Made by a program: the position numbers and the translations under genes
Notes under the pieces: model-generated
Told to the model about the DNA's origin: nothing
Database searches by the model: none
What the model saw: the letters and a program-made list of their open reading frames with translations, nothing else
Source: CAVOAK01 sp963664465
GTDB taxonomy: Bacteria > Pseudomonadota > Alphaproteobacteria > UBA8366 > CAVOAK01
NCBI GenBank assembly: GCA_963664465.2
Contig: CAXXSU010000001.1
Location: forward strand, 110,386 to 174,385
Length of the DNA: 64,000 bases
Direction: 5' to 3'
Part shown: piece after piece, positions 54,064 to 62,911 of the stretch
Layout: every line of letters begins with the position of its first letter
How positions within the stretch are numbered: the stretch's first letter is position 1

Positions 54064-54404
54064 TCCGCTCTCCATAGCCACCGTTGTGACTCCGGTTGAT
54101 CTAATCCGCTAGTCCTACACGCGGAAGGTATCTCTGATATGTCAGCCTCGGCACTCAACAGAGGGTGACGCTGCTCATCCAAGAATTGTCTAATTGGGAG
54201 TATCGAAGCGAACAGTCTTACTACCTGAAGGCATATTATTCCGCCGTCCGCCCAACGGGCGGCAGATATATACCGTAGGTATATAGAGCACATCGTCCCG
54301 CACTGTAAGCGGCGGTGACAAATTAGTCCACGTAAGCGGCGGGATTTTCCCAGGCGCGGGCGGAGCAAAACTCTGCCACCTGTAGCCTTCGGTCCTTTTT
54401 CGGG

Positions 54405-55919
54405 ATGGAAGGTGGGAGGATGTATACGGTGGAGCTTTATCTCCGCGTCCGTCTGGCATGCCATGTTGATGGTCTGAGCCAGCGAGATGCGGCGAGTCGG
54501 TTTGGCATTGCGCGAGAGACGGTAAAGAAGATGCTCCGGCATTCGGAGCCCCCTGGCTACCGCCGCCACCAGCCACCGAAGCGCCCGAAGCTGGATCCTT
54601 TCACGGATATCATTGAGCGTATTCTGGAAGCGGACCGAACGGTTCAGCGCAAGCAGCGGCACACGGCGAAGCGGATATTTGAGCGGCTTCGCGACGAGCA
54701 TGGCTTTGCGGGTGGACAGACCATCGTCAAGGATTACGTCCGGGAACGGCGGCGTCGTCTCCGGGAGATGTTTGTGCCGCTGGCGCATCCTGCGGGCGAT
54801 GCCCAGGCGGACTTTGGCGAGGCGGATGCGATCATTGCCGGGGTCAAGCGGCGGGCGCATTTTTTTGCCATGGCGCTTCCGCACAGCGATGCGTGCTTCA
54901 TCGCGGCTTACCCGGCGGCGACGGCGGAGGCTTGGCTGGACGGCCACAACAGGGCCTTCGCCTTCTTCGGCGGGGTTCCTCAATCGATCCTCTACGACAA
55001 CGACAAGCGCCTGGTGTCGCGCATCCTTACGGATGGCACACGGCGACGGACGCCAGCGTTCAGCGGGCTTCAGTCCCATTACCTTTTCAAGGACCGCTAT
55101 GGCCGTCCTGGCAAGGGCAACGACAAGGGCAAAGTGGAGGGTCTGGTCGGATACGCCCGGCGGAACTTCATGGTTCCTCTCCCCCGGTTCGAGGGCTGGG
55201 ACGCCTTCAATGCCGACCTGGAGGAACGATGCTGCAAACGGCAAGGCGACGTCCTGCGCGGCCACGGCGAGACCATCGGCGAGCGCCTCAAGCGGGATCG
55301 CGCGGCGTTGATGGCGTTGCCGCCGGCGCCGTTCGATGCCTGCGACAAGCAGGGCACGCGGGTCAACTCCCTGTCCCTGGTGCGCTACCGGAGCAACGAA
55401 TACTCGGTGCCCGTCGCCTACGGCCACCAGGAGGTCTGGGTTCGAGGCTATGTCCATGAGGTGGTCATCGGTTGCGGCGCCGAGGTCATTGCCCGGCATC
55501 CACGCTCCCATGACCGGGAGGATATGATCTTCGATCCGCTTCACTACCTGCCCCTGCTGGAGCAGAAGATCGGCGCCCTGGACCAGGCCGCTCCTCTGTC
55601 CGGGTGGCAACTGCCCGACGCGTTCCCAACCCTGCGCCGCCTCCTTGAGGCGCGGATGGGCAAGCCCGGCAAGCGGGAATACGTACAGGTCCTGCGGCTT
55701 CTGGAGACCTTCGATTTTGAGGAGCTTCACGCTGCGGTGAAGGACGCTCTGCACCTGGGCGCTATCGGCTACGACGCCGTCAAGCACTTGGTGCTGTGCC
55801 GGGTCGAACGGCGCCCGCCGCGGCTCGACTTGGATGTCTATCCCTATCTGCCAAGGGCCCGGGTCGCAACCACGGCCGCCGCCAGCTACATGAGCCTGTT
55901 GGGCGAGGGTAGGCCATGA
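54405..55919 (+). CDS. istA: IS21-family transposase IstA, copy 2
   Basis: 504 residues, same length and order as copy 1: helix-turn-helix GLSQRDAASRFGIARETVKK, DDE core with ADFGEADAI and GNDKGKVEGLVGYARRNF. Intact. Overlaps istB by 4 bases. Confidence 0.92.
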   Translation: MEGGRMYTVELYLRVRLACHVDGLSQRDAASRFGIARETVKKMLRHSEPPGYRRHQPPKRPKLDPFTDIIERILEADRTVQRKQRHTAKRIFERLRDEHGFAGGQTIVKDYVRERRRRLREMFVPLAHPAGDAQADFGEADAIIAGVKRRAHFFAMALPHSDACFIAAYPAATAEAWLDGHNRAFAFFGGVPQSILYDNDKRLVSRILTDGTRRRTPAFSGLQSHYLFKDRYGRPGKGNDKGKVEGLVGYARRNFMVPLPRFEGWDAFNADLEERCCKRQGDVLRGHGETIGERLKRDRAALMALPPAPFDACDKQGTRVNSLSLVRYRSNEYSVPVAYGHQEVWVRGYVHEVVIGCGAEVIARHPRSHDREDMIFDPLHYLPLLEQKIGALDQAAPLSGWQLPDAFPTLRRLLEARMGKPGKREYVQVLRLLETFDFEELHAAVKDALHLGAIGYDAVKHLVLCRVERRPPRLDLDVYPYLPRARVATTAAASYMSLLGEGRP

Positions 55920-56683
55920 CCGACACCCCACAGGTGCTGTTGGCGCATCACCTCAAGGCCCTCAAGCTGCCTACCTTTCTGCGCGAGTACGACAAGCTGG
56001 CCCGCCAATGCGCCGCCGAGAGCGTCGACCATGTGCGCTATCTCGTCCGCCTGGCGGAGCTGGAGTTGATCGAGCGTGAGCGCCGCATGGTCGAGCGGCG
56101 GATCAGGCAGGCCAGGTTCCCCGCCGTCAAAAGCCTCGATGCCTTCAACTTCAAGGCCATCGCCTCGCTCAACAAGATGCTGGTCTTGGAGCTGGCGCGT
56201 TGTGAATACGTCGAGCGCCGCGAGAACGTCATCGCGCTGGGCAACAGCGGCACCGGCAAGACCCATGTCGCCCTCGGTCTCGGTCTGGCGGCCTGCCAGA
56301 AGGGATTATCGGTGGGGTTCACAACGGCGGCCGCCCTGGTCCACGAGTTGATGGAGGCCAGGGACGAAAAACGCCTGCTGCGCTACCCGAAACAGTTGGC
56401 GAAATACAGCTTGCTGATCATCGATGAACTCGGCTTCGTGCCGCTCAGCAAAACCGGCGCCGAGCTGTTGTTCGAGGTGTTCAGCCAACGATACGAGCGT
56501 GGCTCCATCCTGGTGACCAGCAACCTGCCCTTCGACGAGTGGACCGAGGTGTTCGGCTCCGAGCGCCTGACCGGAGCATTGCTGGACCGTCTCACCCACC
56601 ATGTCCATATCCTGGAAATGAACGGCGAAAGCTACCGGCTCAACCAGAGCCGAAGAAAGCGGAAATCCCCCCAAAACCCCTAA
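55916..56683 (+). CDS. istB: IS21 helper ATPase IstB, copy 2
   Basis: 255 residues, AAA+ ATPase related to DnaA/DnaC. Walker A GNSGTGKTH, Walker B LLIIDELGFVPLS, arginine region TSNLPFDEWTEVFG. The intact C-terminus (GALLDRLTHHVHILEMNGES) shows what copy 1 has lost. Confidence 0.93.
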   Translation: MTDTPQVLLAHHLKALKLPTFLREYDKLARQCAAESVDHVRYLVRLAELELIERERRMVERRIRQARFPAVKSLDAFNFKAIASLNKMLVLELARCEYVERRENVIALGNSGTGKTHVALGLGLAACQKGLSVGFTTAAALVHELMEARDEKRLLRYPKQLAKYSLLIIDELGFVPLSKTGAELLFEVFSQRYERGSILVTSNLPFDEWTEVFGSERLTGALLDRLTHHVHILEMNGESYRLNQSRRKRKSPQNP

Positions 56684-56737
56684 CCGGCATCGAACACCGA
56701 GACCCCGGTTGCCCCGGTGGGTCCACAGGCACCTCCC

Positions 56738-56813
56738 ACGCTGCTTCGCTTCGCGTATCGCAAAGCGCTACACGAAGCAGCGCGGGTCCCTCCTATGGAC
56801 TACCGGGACAACC
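56738..56813. repeat. structured double hairpin, copy 2
   Basis: Outer stem GCTGCTTCG / CGAAGCAGC (9 base pairs), loop with CGTATCGCAAAGCGCTAC, then a second hairpin GCGGGTCCC ... GGGACAACCCGC. Lies 55 bases after the istB stop. Compared with the copy at 40360-40432, one stem base pair changed on both strands (G-C to T-A). Confidence 0.75.
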
Positions 56814-57181
56814 CGCAACACCGCGAATGGCATCACATCAAGTGGGCTAAATTTACTCCGCCCTTCGGACCAATCTTACTCCGCCGTTGACACCCGTGGG
56901 TCCGTGGTTGCAAACGGCGGAGAGGCCCTTCCGGACATCCATCCGCCGCCCGCCTCACGGCCAACCTCGCCCTCTCGGCGGCGTGCTGGCGCCACAGGGG
57001 ATCGCAGCAGAACGGCCGCCGGCGATACGGGCCTATGCTTCGAGTTCGGGTAAGGAATGCGTGCTTCTGGCGGGGGAGTTCCTTGGACAGCGGGAGCCGC
57101 GCCCGGAATGTCTGGCATCGTCCTGCGGCGTGGCGAGCAGATGGTGTTGCCGTGCGAGTCCGGTTCTGCCATTTTCAGGCC

Positions 57182-57625
57182 ATGCCGCGGAAACGCGCAA
57201 CATCACGGCCGGCCGATCCGTTTCCGTCAAAGTCTGCGAGTTCGGGTGATGCCGCGCCGCCGCGCTATGCCCTGCCGGCCGATTTGGGGGCCGCGTTGAA
57301 ATATCTTGACGATGCGCAGCTCGACGCCTTGCTGAGTTCGGTTGCCGCCGAAGCGCGCCGCCGGGGCCGCCAGTCTGGCGCCGCCGCGGTTGCATCGGAG
57401 CGTTCAGGAGTAAAGAAGTCGCCGGCGGGTGGCTTGGCGGCGGGGTCCAAAGCGAAGGACGGGCCGGTTTCGTTGCCGCCGGGTCAGCAGAGAATCATCC
57501 AGGCCGCGTTCGCAGCCGGCGTTAAGCCAGCGGCCATCGCCCGGCAGCTTAGACTCTCACGGGCGCAGGTCGATCGCATCATCGGCGCCGCGCAACGGAG
57601 TGCGCGCCGGCCGGCCCGGCGGTGA
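57182..57625 (+). CDS. hypothetical protein with C-terminal helix-turn-helix
   Basis: 147 residues from ATG 57182. N-terminal half is low complexity; LGAALKYLDDAQLDALLSSV forms a helix; the C-terminus IQAAFAAGVKPAAIARQLRL followed by SRAQVDRII is a recognisable helix-turn-helix of resolvase/transposase-HTH type. Very high GC. Could be a small regulator or an insertion-sequence accessory. The ORF can be extended upstream but starts best at the ATG before PRKRATS. Moderate evidence only. Confidence 0.5.
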   Translation: MPRKRATSRPADPFPSKSASSGDAAPPRYALPADLGAALKYLDDAQLDALLSSVAAEARRRGRQSGAAAVASERSGVKKSPAGGLAAGSKAKDGPVSLPPGQQRIIQAAFAAGVKPAAIARQLRLSRAQVDRIIGAAQRSARRPARR

Positions 57626-57780
57626 TCAGGGCTATGGGAAATCTGGCCGGTTGTTGACGCGAAACGGACGCCGGACGCCGGGGAGCCCGGCGCGGGTTCG
57701 GAAAAGGTGTTCAGGAGCGTGGCACGGCAGAGGTTGAAATTGGCGGTGCGGGCGAGCAGCTGCGACAAGCGTGCGCGGGT

Positions 57781-57812
57781 ACCCGATACATGTCACACCC
57801 GATACATGTCAC
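57781..57812. repeat. 16-base tandem repeat ACCCGATACATGTCAC x2
   Basis: 57781-57796 and 57797-57812 are identical. Tandem blocks of this kind occur in terminal multi-repeat ends of IS21-like elements; no transposase of a matching type is attached here. Confidence 0.8.
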
Positions 57813-57829
57813 GCTCAACTAATGCTGCG

Positions 57830-58093
57830 TCACGGGGACGATCTCCGTCTCCATCCGTTCGGTTTCTTCTTCGCCCGTGGCAGCACCGTTGGCGATGGCG
57901 CCCGTGATCTCACCGGCAGTGGCACCCGCGCATGTTGCTGCGAAGGTGGCCATTCCAGCAAAATGACGGCTACGCACTTTGGACAATACTGGTTCGCGTT
58001 GGCGGCTTCGAGCAGATGGTTTTGTACCAGGGTTTCTACCAGTTCATGGATTTCGTTGCTGTGCTCGTCCAGGTGTTTTAGATCATCGGCCAT
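57830..58093 (-). CDS. hypothetical protein, 87 aa
   Basis: Starts MADDLKHLDEHSNEIHELVE with AAGGAG seven bases before ATG 58093. The first 35 residues are a charged helix, then YCPKC, then a Pro/Arg-rich tail that may reflect a frameshift. A palindromic TetR-type box lies directly upstream. Not recognised. Confidence 0.45.
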   Translation of the reverse strand: MADDLKHLDEHSNEIHELVETLVQNHLLEAANANQYCPKCVAVILLEWPPSQQHARVPLPVRSRAPSPTVLPRAKKKPNGWRRRSSP

Positions 58094-58109
58094 CGCCTAC
58101 TCCTTTACT

Positions 58110-58123
58110 TGACCGTTCGGTCA
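58110..58123. promoter_or_regulatory. TetR-type operator TGACCGTTCGGTCA
   Basis: Six-base perfect arms TGACCG / CGGTCA around TT. Found 17 bases upstream of the 87-residue gene's start. TetR-family regulators bind sites of this form; no tetR gene is visible in this window. Confidence 0.5.
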
Positions 58124-58300
58124 GACTGCGTCGTGCCTCGCCGCCCGCTGGAATATGGCGGATCGCCAAAGCCGGCGGAGCGCGACTGTCACACGATCGG
58201 CACATCGACGGTGGCTCGGAAGGTCAACGCGATCACGTGCACGCTTGAGCTCGACCAACTCCATCATCAGTCAACGGCGGCAGCTGCCACTGCGCCCTTA

Positions 58301-59772
58301 ACAGCCCGTTGACGAAGTCTTCCCTGGACGAAGTCGGCATGGTCTGATTCTCTGGTGTCCTGGCCTGAAGGGGGGTTCGCTGATGGCGATGGGACAGCAG
58401 AAGGATCGTCAGGGGGACTTGATGGTGAGCTGGTCGGAGATGCCGCGCTCGCCTGGTCATGTATTTTACGACCGCCTGCAGTTGGTACTGATCGAGGGCG
58501 GCTTCGACGGCTTCGCCGAGGCGGTCTGCCAGCCCTATTACGCGGCCAGGATGGGGGCGCCTTCGGTGCCACCCGGGCGCTACTTCCGTATGCACCTGGT
58601 GGGCTACTTCGAGGGTATCGACTCTGAGCGTGGGCTGGAGTGGCGCTGCTCGGATTCCCTGTCGCTACGGGAGTTCCTGCTGTTGGAGATGCGGGAACGG
58701 GTGCCGGACCATTCCTGGCTGTCACGGACCCGCGCGCGCCTGCCCCATGAAGTCCACACGGCGGTGTTTGACTGGGTCCTGGCGCTGATCGCCGAGGCGG
58801 GTCTGGTGAAGGGCGAGCGCATCGGGGTGGATGCCTCGACCATGGAGGCCAACGCGGCGCTGCGCAACATCGTGCGGAGGGACATGGGCGAGGGTTACCG
58901 GGGGATGCTGGAGCGCTTGGCCCAGGAGAGCGGTATCGAGACACCCACGGCTGAGGACCTGGCGCGTCTGGACCGCAAGCGCAAGGGCAAGAAGCTCTCG
59001 AACCAGGACTGGGTTTCCAGGAGCGACCCCGAGGCCAAGATCGCCAAGATGAAGGACGGCACCACGCACCTGGCCTACAAGCCCGAGCACGCGGTGGATC
59101 TGGACACCGGCGCGGTGGTGGCGGCGGAGCTGCACCCGGCCGACGAGGGCGATACGACAACGCTTCCCAAGACCCTGGCGGCGGCCGAGGCAAACCTCGA
59201 GGCGGTGGATGTGGCGCCGACGGCCGAAGATCCGGCCGAATGTGTGACCGATAAGGGCTCCCACTCACGGTTGGTCTTGAAGGCGCTCGACGACGGCCCC
59301 TGGAAGAGCCGGATCTCCGAGCCCAAGCAGAAGGGTTTTGCGCGCTGGCACGGAGATGATGCGGCTCGCCGGGCGGTCACCAACAACCGGACCCGGCTGT
59401 TATCGGGGGTGGCCAGGGAAGCCTTCAAGCTGCGCGCCGAGATCGTCGAGCGCTCCTTTGCCCACAACCTCGATCGCGGCGGTATGCGCCGGACCTGGCT
59501 TCGGGGCCGCGAGAACGTGCACAAGCGATACCTGCTTCACGTCGCCGGCCACAACCTATCGTTGCTGATGCGCCAACTCATCGGCGCCGGCACCCCGAAG
59601 GAGGCCGTGGCGGGCGGAATTGGCGCCTTGTTCGTGCTTGTTACGCCCGCTGGAGCCGTCCTGGTCGTTCAGATCGTCCTCATCGTCTCGGAGGATGGCG
59701 AAACCGCCTTCGCCGCGATATGCTTCGCCGTGGCGTGAAACCCGGTCAATGACGCCTTTTTCAACGGGCTGT
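58301..59772 (+). mobile_element. IS1182-type insertion sequence
   Basis: 1.47 kb. Terminal inverted repeat ACAGCCCGTTGA at the left and TCAACGGGCTGT at the right. Encodes one transposase. Target duplication not clear from the flanks (CTTA / AGAG). Confidence 0.85.
58383..59738 (+). CDS. IS1182/IS5-like DDE transposase
   Basis: 451 residues. N-terminal dimer-type region (FYDRLQLVLIEGGFDGFAEA, then RYFRMHLVGYFEGIDSERGL), catalytic blocks GERIGVDASTMEANAALRNI, CVTDKGSHSRLVL and EIVERSFAHNLDRGGMRRTW. Intact frame from ATG 58383 (GGGGGTTCGCTG upstream). The hydrophobic C-terminus is family-typical. Confidence 0.88.
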   Translation: MAMGQQKDRQGDLMVSWSEMPRSPGHVFYDRLQLVLIEGGFDGFAEAVCQPYYAARMGAPSVPPGRYFRMHLVGYFEGIDSERGLEWRCSDSLSLREFLLLEMRERVPDHSWLSRTRARLPHEVHTAVFDWVLALIAEAGLVKGERIGVDASTMEANAALRNIVRRDMGEGYRGMLERLAQESGIETPTAEDLARLDRKRKGKKLSNQDWVSRSDPEAKIAKMKDGTTHLAYKPEHAVDLDTGAVVAAELHPADEGDTTTLPKTLAAAEANLEAVDVAPTAEDPAECVTDKGSHSRLVLKALDDGPWKSRISEPKQKGFARWHGDDAARRAVTNNRTRLLSGVAREAFKLRAEIVERSFAHNLDRGGMRRTWLRGRENVHKRYLLHVAGHNLSLLMRQLIGAGTPKEAVAGGIGALFVLVTPAGAVLVVQIVLIVSEDGETAFAAICFAVA

Positions 59773-59801
59773 AGAGGGTTCCATATGAGAAATCTCGACC
59801 T

Positions 59802-60290
59802 GTGAACTTGGTTGGTAACCTAGCAAGCGTAATCGGCGTGATCATTGCCTCGGTCGGCTTTGTGATCACGATCCGAAACGTGGGGAAGTCGAAAAAGGCA
59901 GCGGATCGAGCAGAAATAGCTGCAAATAAAACTCTGGAGAGAGTTCGTTACGTTGACAACGTACAAAATCTATCGAGAGCAATTTCAGTTATAGAAGAAA
60001 TATTGAGGCTAAATCGAACCGGAGAATGGAAGGTGCTCTTGGATAGACACTTAATTTTTCGTAGCATTTTGATCGACGTTAAACGTTCTGCGACTAATTT
60101 AAGTGATGATCACAAAGCTATAATTCAGGATGGAATCACCCACTCAGGATCAATTTCCCATAATATTGAGGTCGCGCTTGATGAGGACTCACAACCCGCT
60201 AGCATACCACGGATGAACAAGATTTTGTCGAAACAAGTTGAACAATTGAGAGATATCTTGGCTGAGATGAGAATGGAAACGGACGGATAG
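59802..60290 (+). CDS. hypothetical membrane-anchored protein, gene 1 of an AT-rich pair
   Basis: 162 residues, starting with MNLVGNLASVIGVIIASVGF: one N-terminal membrane helix, a short coiled coil with KKAADRAEIAANKTLERVRY, then a helical domain (NLSRAISVIEEILRLNRTGE). This build is shared by a family of small membrane proteins of unknown function often found in islands. Much lower GC than the neighbours. Four bases before the next gene, so the two are one operon. Begins 30 bases after the IS1182 end. Confidence 0.7.
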   Translation: MNLVGNLASVIGVIIASVGFVITIRNVGKSKKAADRAEIAANKTLERVRYVDNVQNLSRAISVIEEILRLNRTGEWKVLLDRHLIFRSILIDVKRSATNLSDDHKAIIQDGITHSGSISHNIEVALDEDSQPASIPRMNKILSKQVEQLRDILAEMRMETDG

Positions 60291-60294
60291 CATC

Positions 60295-60681
60295 ATGGCG
60301 GCTTATAAAAAGTTGGCGCACCTCGCTTATTTGCTTCACCAAAAGACGGTTAAGGGTGAAATTGACTGGAAGGAAACCGTGTTAAACGGTGAATATCAGG
60401 CCTCCTTTTCAAACTACTCTATACAGATCTCTTTAGTAAATTCACAAGGTTCGCCAGAAGCTTGCGTCAAGATGAGTGTAATTGGCGAAGGAGGAGATGA
60501 AATAGAATCGTTCACGGATGAAGACATTGAGTTGCAATGGTTATCAGAATTTGAGAGCAATCTTTCTCCATACGTAATGATGCATGATACGTATGGAGCT
60601 GCTCGAAGGTTGGCTGTAGGGGCCGAAAAGGCGATAAACCAAATCCTCTCAGAGTTGGTTGACGATGTGAATCCATGGTGA
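60295..60681 (+). CDS. hypothetical soluble protein, gene 2 of an AT-rich pair
   Basis: 128 residues: helical start (AAYKKLAHLAYLLHQKTVKG), a beta-rich middle (FSNYSIQISLVNSQGSPEAC) and a C-terminal helix with GAARRLAVGAEKAINQILSE. No recognised domain. Operon partner of the membrane-anchored protein. AT-rich. Convergent with the terminase gene, 197 bases away. Confidence 0.7.
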   Translation: MAAYKKLAHLAYLLHQKTVKGEIDWKETVLNGEYQASFSNYSIQISLVNSQGSPEACVKMSVIGEGGDEIESFTDEDIELQWLSEFESNLSPYVMMHDTYGAARRLAVGAEKAINQILSELVDDVNPW

Positions 60682-60878
60682 GTAATTGGTTTTCGCAAGA
60701 CGCCTGTTCTTGACTTGGACATGATTTACGCTCTCAATCTCCTCCGCCGCACCCGATGAACGGCCACACGCCAAGTGAGACGCCGGGTCTGCGCCTACTG
60801 GCGCCCGCCGTTGCACTCGAAGACGCGGCCACCGGACCTGAGCCCAGCGGTAAGCGTGTCTCTGTGCGTGACTCCGGC

Positions 60879-62408
60879 TTAAGCCGCCATCCCTAGGTAG
60901 CGCCATCGTGGTCCTTTGGGTTTAGCAGTCCACCGGCGATAGCCTTCTGCAACTGCGATGATTGCGGCGGCGCAGGAATCATCTCTTGCATTCGCCCGGC
61001 GCCCCCATTGAACGTGCTTTGCCAATTTCCAGTTACCGCTTGGATCGCCTGTTACCCGCGCTTCGCTCATTGAAGCCCGGAGCAACAATGATTGCGACGG
61101 GCGGACATAATTGCCAAGTACTGCCGCGCGAAAATCTCGCACGTCCTGTCCGCCATCCTTGAAGCCCTGACCGCGCTCAACTAGTTCCGCCAACGGGAAT
61201 CGGATAGCCTCCAGATGCTGTTTCAGTTCCGCCAAGCGCCAGCGGTCGCACGCAATGGCGACCGGACGGCCCCACCGTTCCAGGCACTCCCGGAGCAACG
61301 CCGGAATTTCCGACACCCGCCGTCCCGCCTGGAACAGTTCTCCCCGGTCGGCCATTTGCTGGTAAAGACCGCCGACGCCATCGGCTAGGCCGCGAGCTGG
61401 AAGGCTCGGCAATTCCGGGAAGCACGCCACCGCCTCCAGGGTTCCGTCGCGGAAGTACGCAGCGCCTGCACTCATGGCTGCATTCTGGCCCAGGTCCAGG
61501 CCCAGCACGTATTCATTCGCCCGTGCGTCCGGCTCCGGCAACGCCTCTGCCCCGCGCCACGTTTCTGCGTCGATAAGCACCGAAACCGTCGTGTCCGAAG
61601 TGCCTTGATTCAATCTCAAGGCGCGGAAACTCTGCATGGCCGACTCGTCGCGTTTCGCATCGGCGGCCTCGCTGCGGATCACGACCTCCAAGTCTGGGAG
61701 ATGGTGGAGTCCCGGGTTCGCCTTCAGCCATGTTCGCTTTTGGAAAGGTGGATCGTCCTTGCTGGCCGCGTAGCACAACGAGAATCTGACACCATGCCCT
61801 TCTAGCGCCCGTTGGAAGGGATGATCCGGCATGGCCGGTCGCGTTCCAAGCCATAAGGCTCGCGAGTCCGGTATCTTGCCACGCGAAGTCTTTAGCGCCG
61901 CAAGCATTGGCTCGACTCGTTCAGGCGGCCATTGGGCCACTTCATCGTAGAGAAGCAGCTTGGGTGCCGCCCCGTGTAGTCGGCGGGGATCGGAGCCGAG
62001 CACCCGCACCATGGCCCCGGTTTCACGATCCGTGATCGTTGCCCGGTTCGCACTGTCCTGAATGCGGAATCGCCCGCCCGGCCCGGTCCCATATTTCTCG
62101 AATGGCGGTTGCATGAAGTGCAGCATGTGCCGGAAGTTTATCAGGCCCTGATCAAAGGAACTTGCGACCACAAGGCATTCCGCCATGGGCTCTACCAGAG
62201 GTCCGCCCACATCCACCGCCGCGCAAGCAATCGCGGCGGTGAATGTTGATTTTCCGCCACCCCGCCCCATGGAGATCGCTGCATCACCGGGTTGCCCGAA
62301 CGCGCCGGACAAGAACCGCCGTTGCCAGCCGAGCAGCTTAAACGGCTGCCCAGCATACCGGCCTTGGCCGATGACTAAGCCGCCGATGTATCGCTCAAGA
62401 GCCTTCAT
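60879..62408 (-). CDS. phage-type terminase large subunit
   Basis: 509 residues. ATPase half: Q-rich WQRRFLSGAFG, Walker A ISMGRGGGKSTF, Walker B LLLYDEVAQWP. Nuclease half: VLGLDLGQNAAMSAGAAYF (first acidic cluster) and a late DDSCAAAIIAVAEG. This is the motor that packages DNA into proheads. No portal, capsid or tail genes are in the window, so the element probably depends on a helper phage or is a remnant. Starts at ATG 62408; the nearest upstream gene ends 92 bases away. Confidence 0.9.
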   Translation of the reverse strand: MKALERYIGGLVIGQGRYAGQPFKLLGWQRRFLSGAFGQPGDAAISMGRGGGKSTFTAAIACAAVDVGGPLVEPMAECLVVASSFDQGLINFRHMLHFMQPPFEKYGTGPGGRFRIQDSANRATITDRETGAMVRVLGSDPRRLHGAAPKLLLYDEVAQWPPERVEPMLAALKTSRGKIPDSRALWLGTRPAMPDHPFQRALEGHGVRFSLCYAASKDDPPFQKRTWLKANPGLHHLPDLEVVIRSEAADAKRDESAMQSFRALRLNQGTSDTTVSVLIDAETWRGAEALPEPDARANEYVLGLDLGQNAAMSAGAAYFRDGTLEAVACFPELPSLPARGLADGVGGLYQQMADRGELFQAGRRVSEIPALLRECLERWGRPVAIACDRWRLAELKQHLEAIRFPLAELVERGQGFKDGGQDVRDFRAAVLGNYVRPSQSLLLRASMSEARVTGDPSGNWKLAKHVQWGRRANARDDSCAAAIIAVAEGYRRWTAKPKGPRWRYLGMAA

Positions 62409-62500
62409 CAGTCACCACGTGTGTGTTGAGGATTGACTCACCACCCCGGCACCGGCCTCCCGCGAACAGGTCGCCGGTGCCATCGGATAGGTTTCGCGTC

Positions 62501-62854
62501 TCATTGGAGCGTCGGCTCGGGCGCGGGCTCGATATCGTCCTCCGGCTGTTCGACGAAAGACTCCAGCGATCCGTCGCCGCCGTGGATGTCGACTCGCCCC
62601 TCCGCCAGCATGTGCACGTCGACGCGCCTCCCTTCATCCCGGACACACAGACTCGCGACCTTCGAGAATGCAGCGGCCGCGTAGTCATAGGGCGGTCCGC
62701 TTTCGAGCAATAAGCAAGCGAAAGCGGCTCTCAACTTGTTGTGTTCGTTGCCCTCGCCAAGCGGCTCTAAGCACTTCAAAAATTCCCGCGCCGCTTCCAC
62801 GCGAAGCGCGGCCTTCTCATCCTCTGTCAGCTTTTTCGTATCATCATCGTTCAT
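62501..62854 (-). CDS. phage-associated hypothetical protein
   Basis: 117 residues, starts MNDDDTKKLTEDEKAALRVE with AAGGAGCAAG before ATG 62854. Helical N-terminal two thirds; VDVHMLAEGRVDIHGGDGSL and an acidic tail. Placed just before the large terminase in the same direction, where small terminase or accessory genes sit, but the sequence does not show a DNA-binding motif I can name. Confidence 0.6.
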   Translation of the reverse strand: MNDDDTKKLTEDEKAALRVEAAREFLKCLEPLGEGNEHNKLRAAFACLLLESGPPYDYAAAAFSKVASLCVRDEGRRVDVHMLAEGRVDIHGGDGSLESFVEQPEDDIEPAPEPTLQ

Positions 62855-62892
62855 CCGACTTGCTCCTTATGTGTCAATCCGCAAAGTTTTGA

Positions 62893-62907
62893 CCCCCCCC
62901 CCCCCCC
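62893..62907. repeat. homopolymer of 15 C
   Basis: Fifteen consecutive C between the stop of the 125-residue gene (62912) and the start of the 117-residue gene (62854). Length is prone to slippage or sequencing error. Confidence 0.9.
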
Positions 62908-62911
62908 TCTC

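Larger units (their letters stand above)
54304..56892 (+). mobile_element. IS21-family element, copy 2
   Basis: About 2.59 kb. Left end TGTAAGCGGCGGTGACAAAT, right end (read inwards) TGTCAACGGCGGAGTAAGAT, with internal repeats GGCGGAGYAAAAY / ATTAGTCC. istA and istB on the plus strand, both intact. The tail between istB and the right end contains the double hairpin absent from copy 1. No clear target duplication. Confidence 0.87.

Noticed and set aside
53280..55931. 883-codon open frame on the minus strand
   Set aside because: Most of it is antisense to IstA of IS21 copy 2 and the rest to the membrane-anchored gene; composition is low-complexity and no family is recognisable.
58267..59268. 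333-codon Pro/Arg/Ser-rich frame opposite the IS1182 transposase
   Set aside because: Antisense artefact of high GC; the plus strand has a complete transposase.
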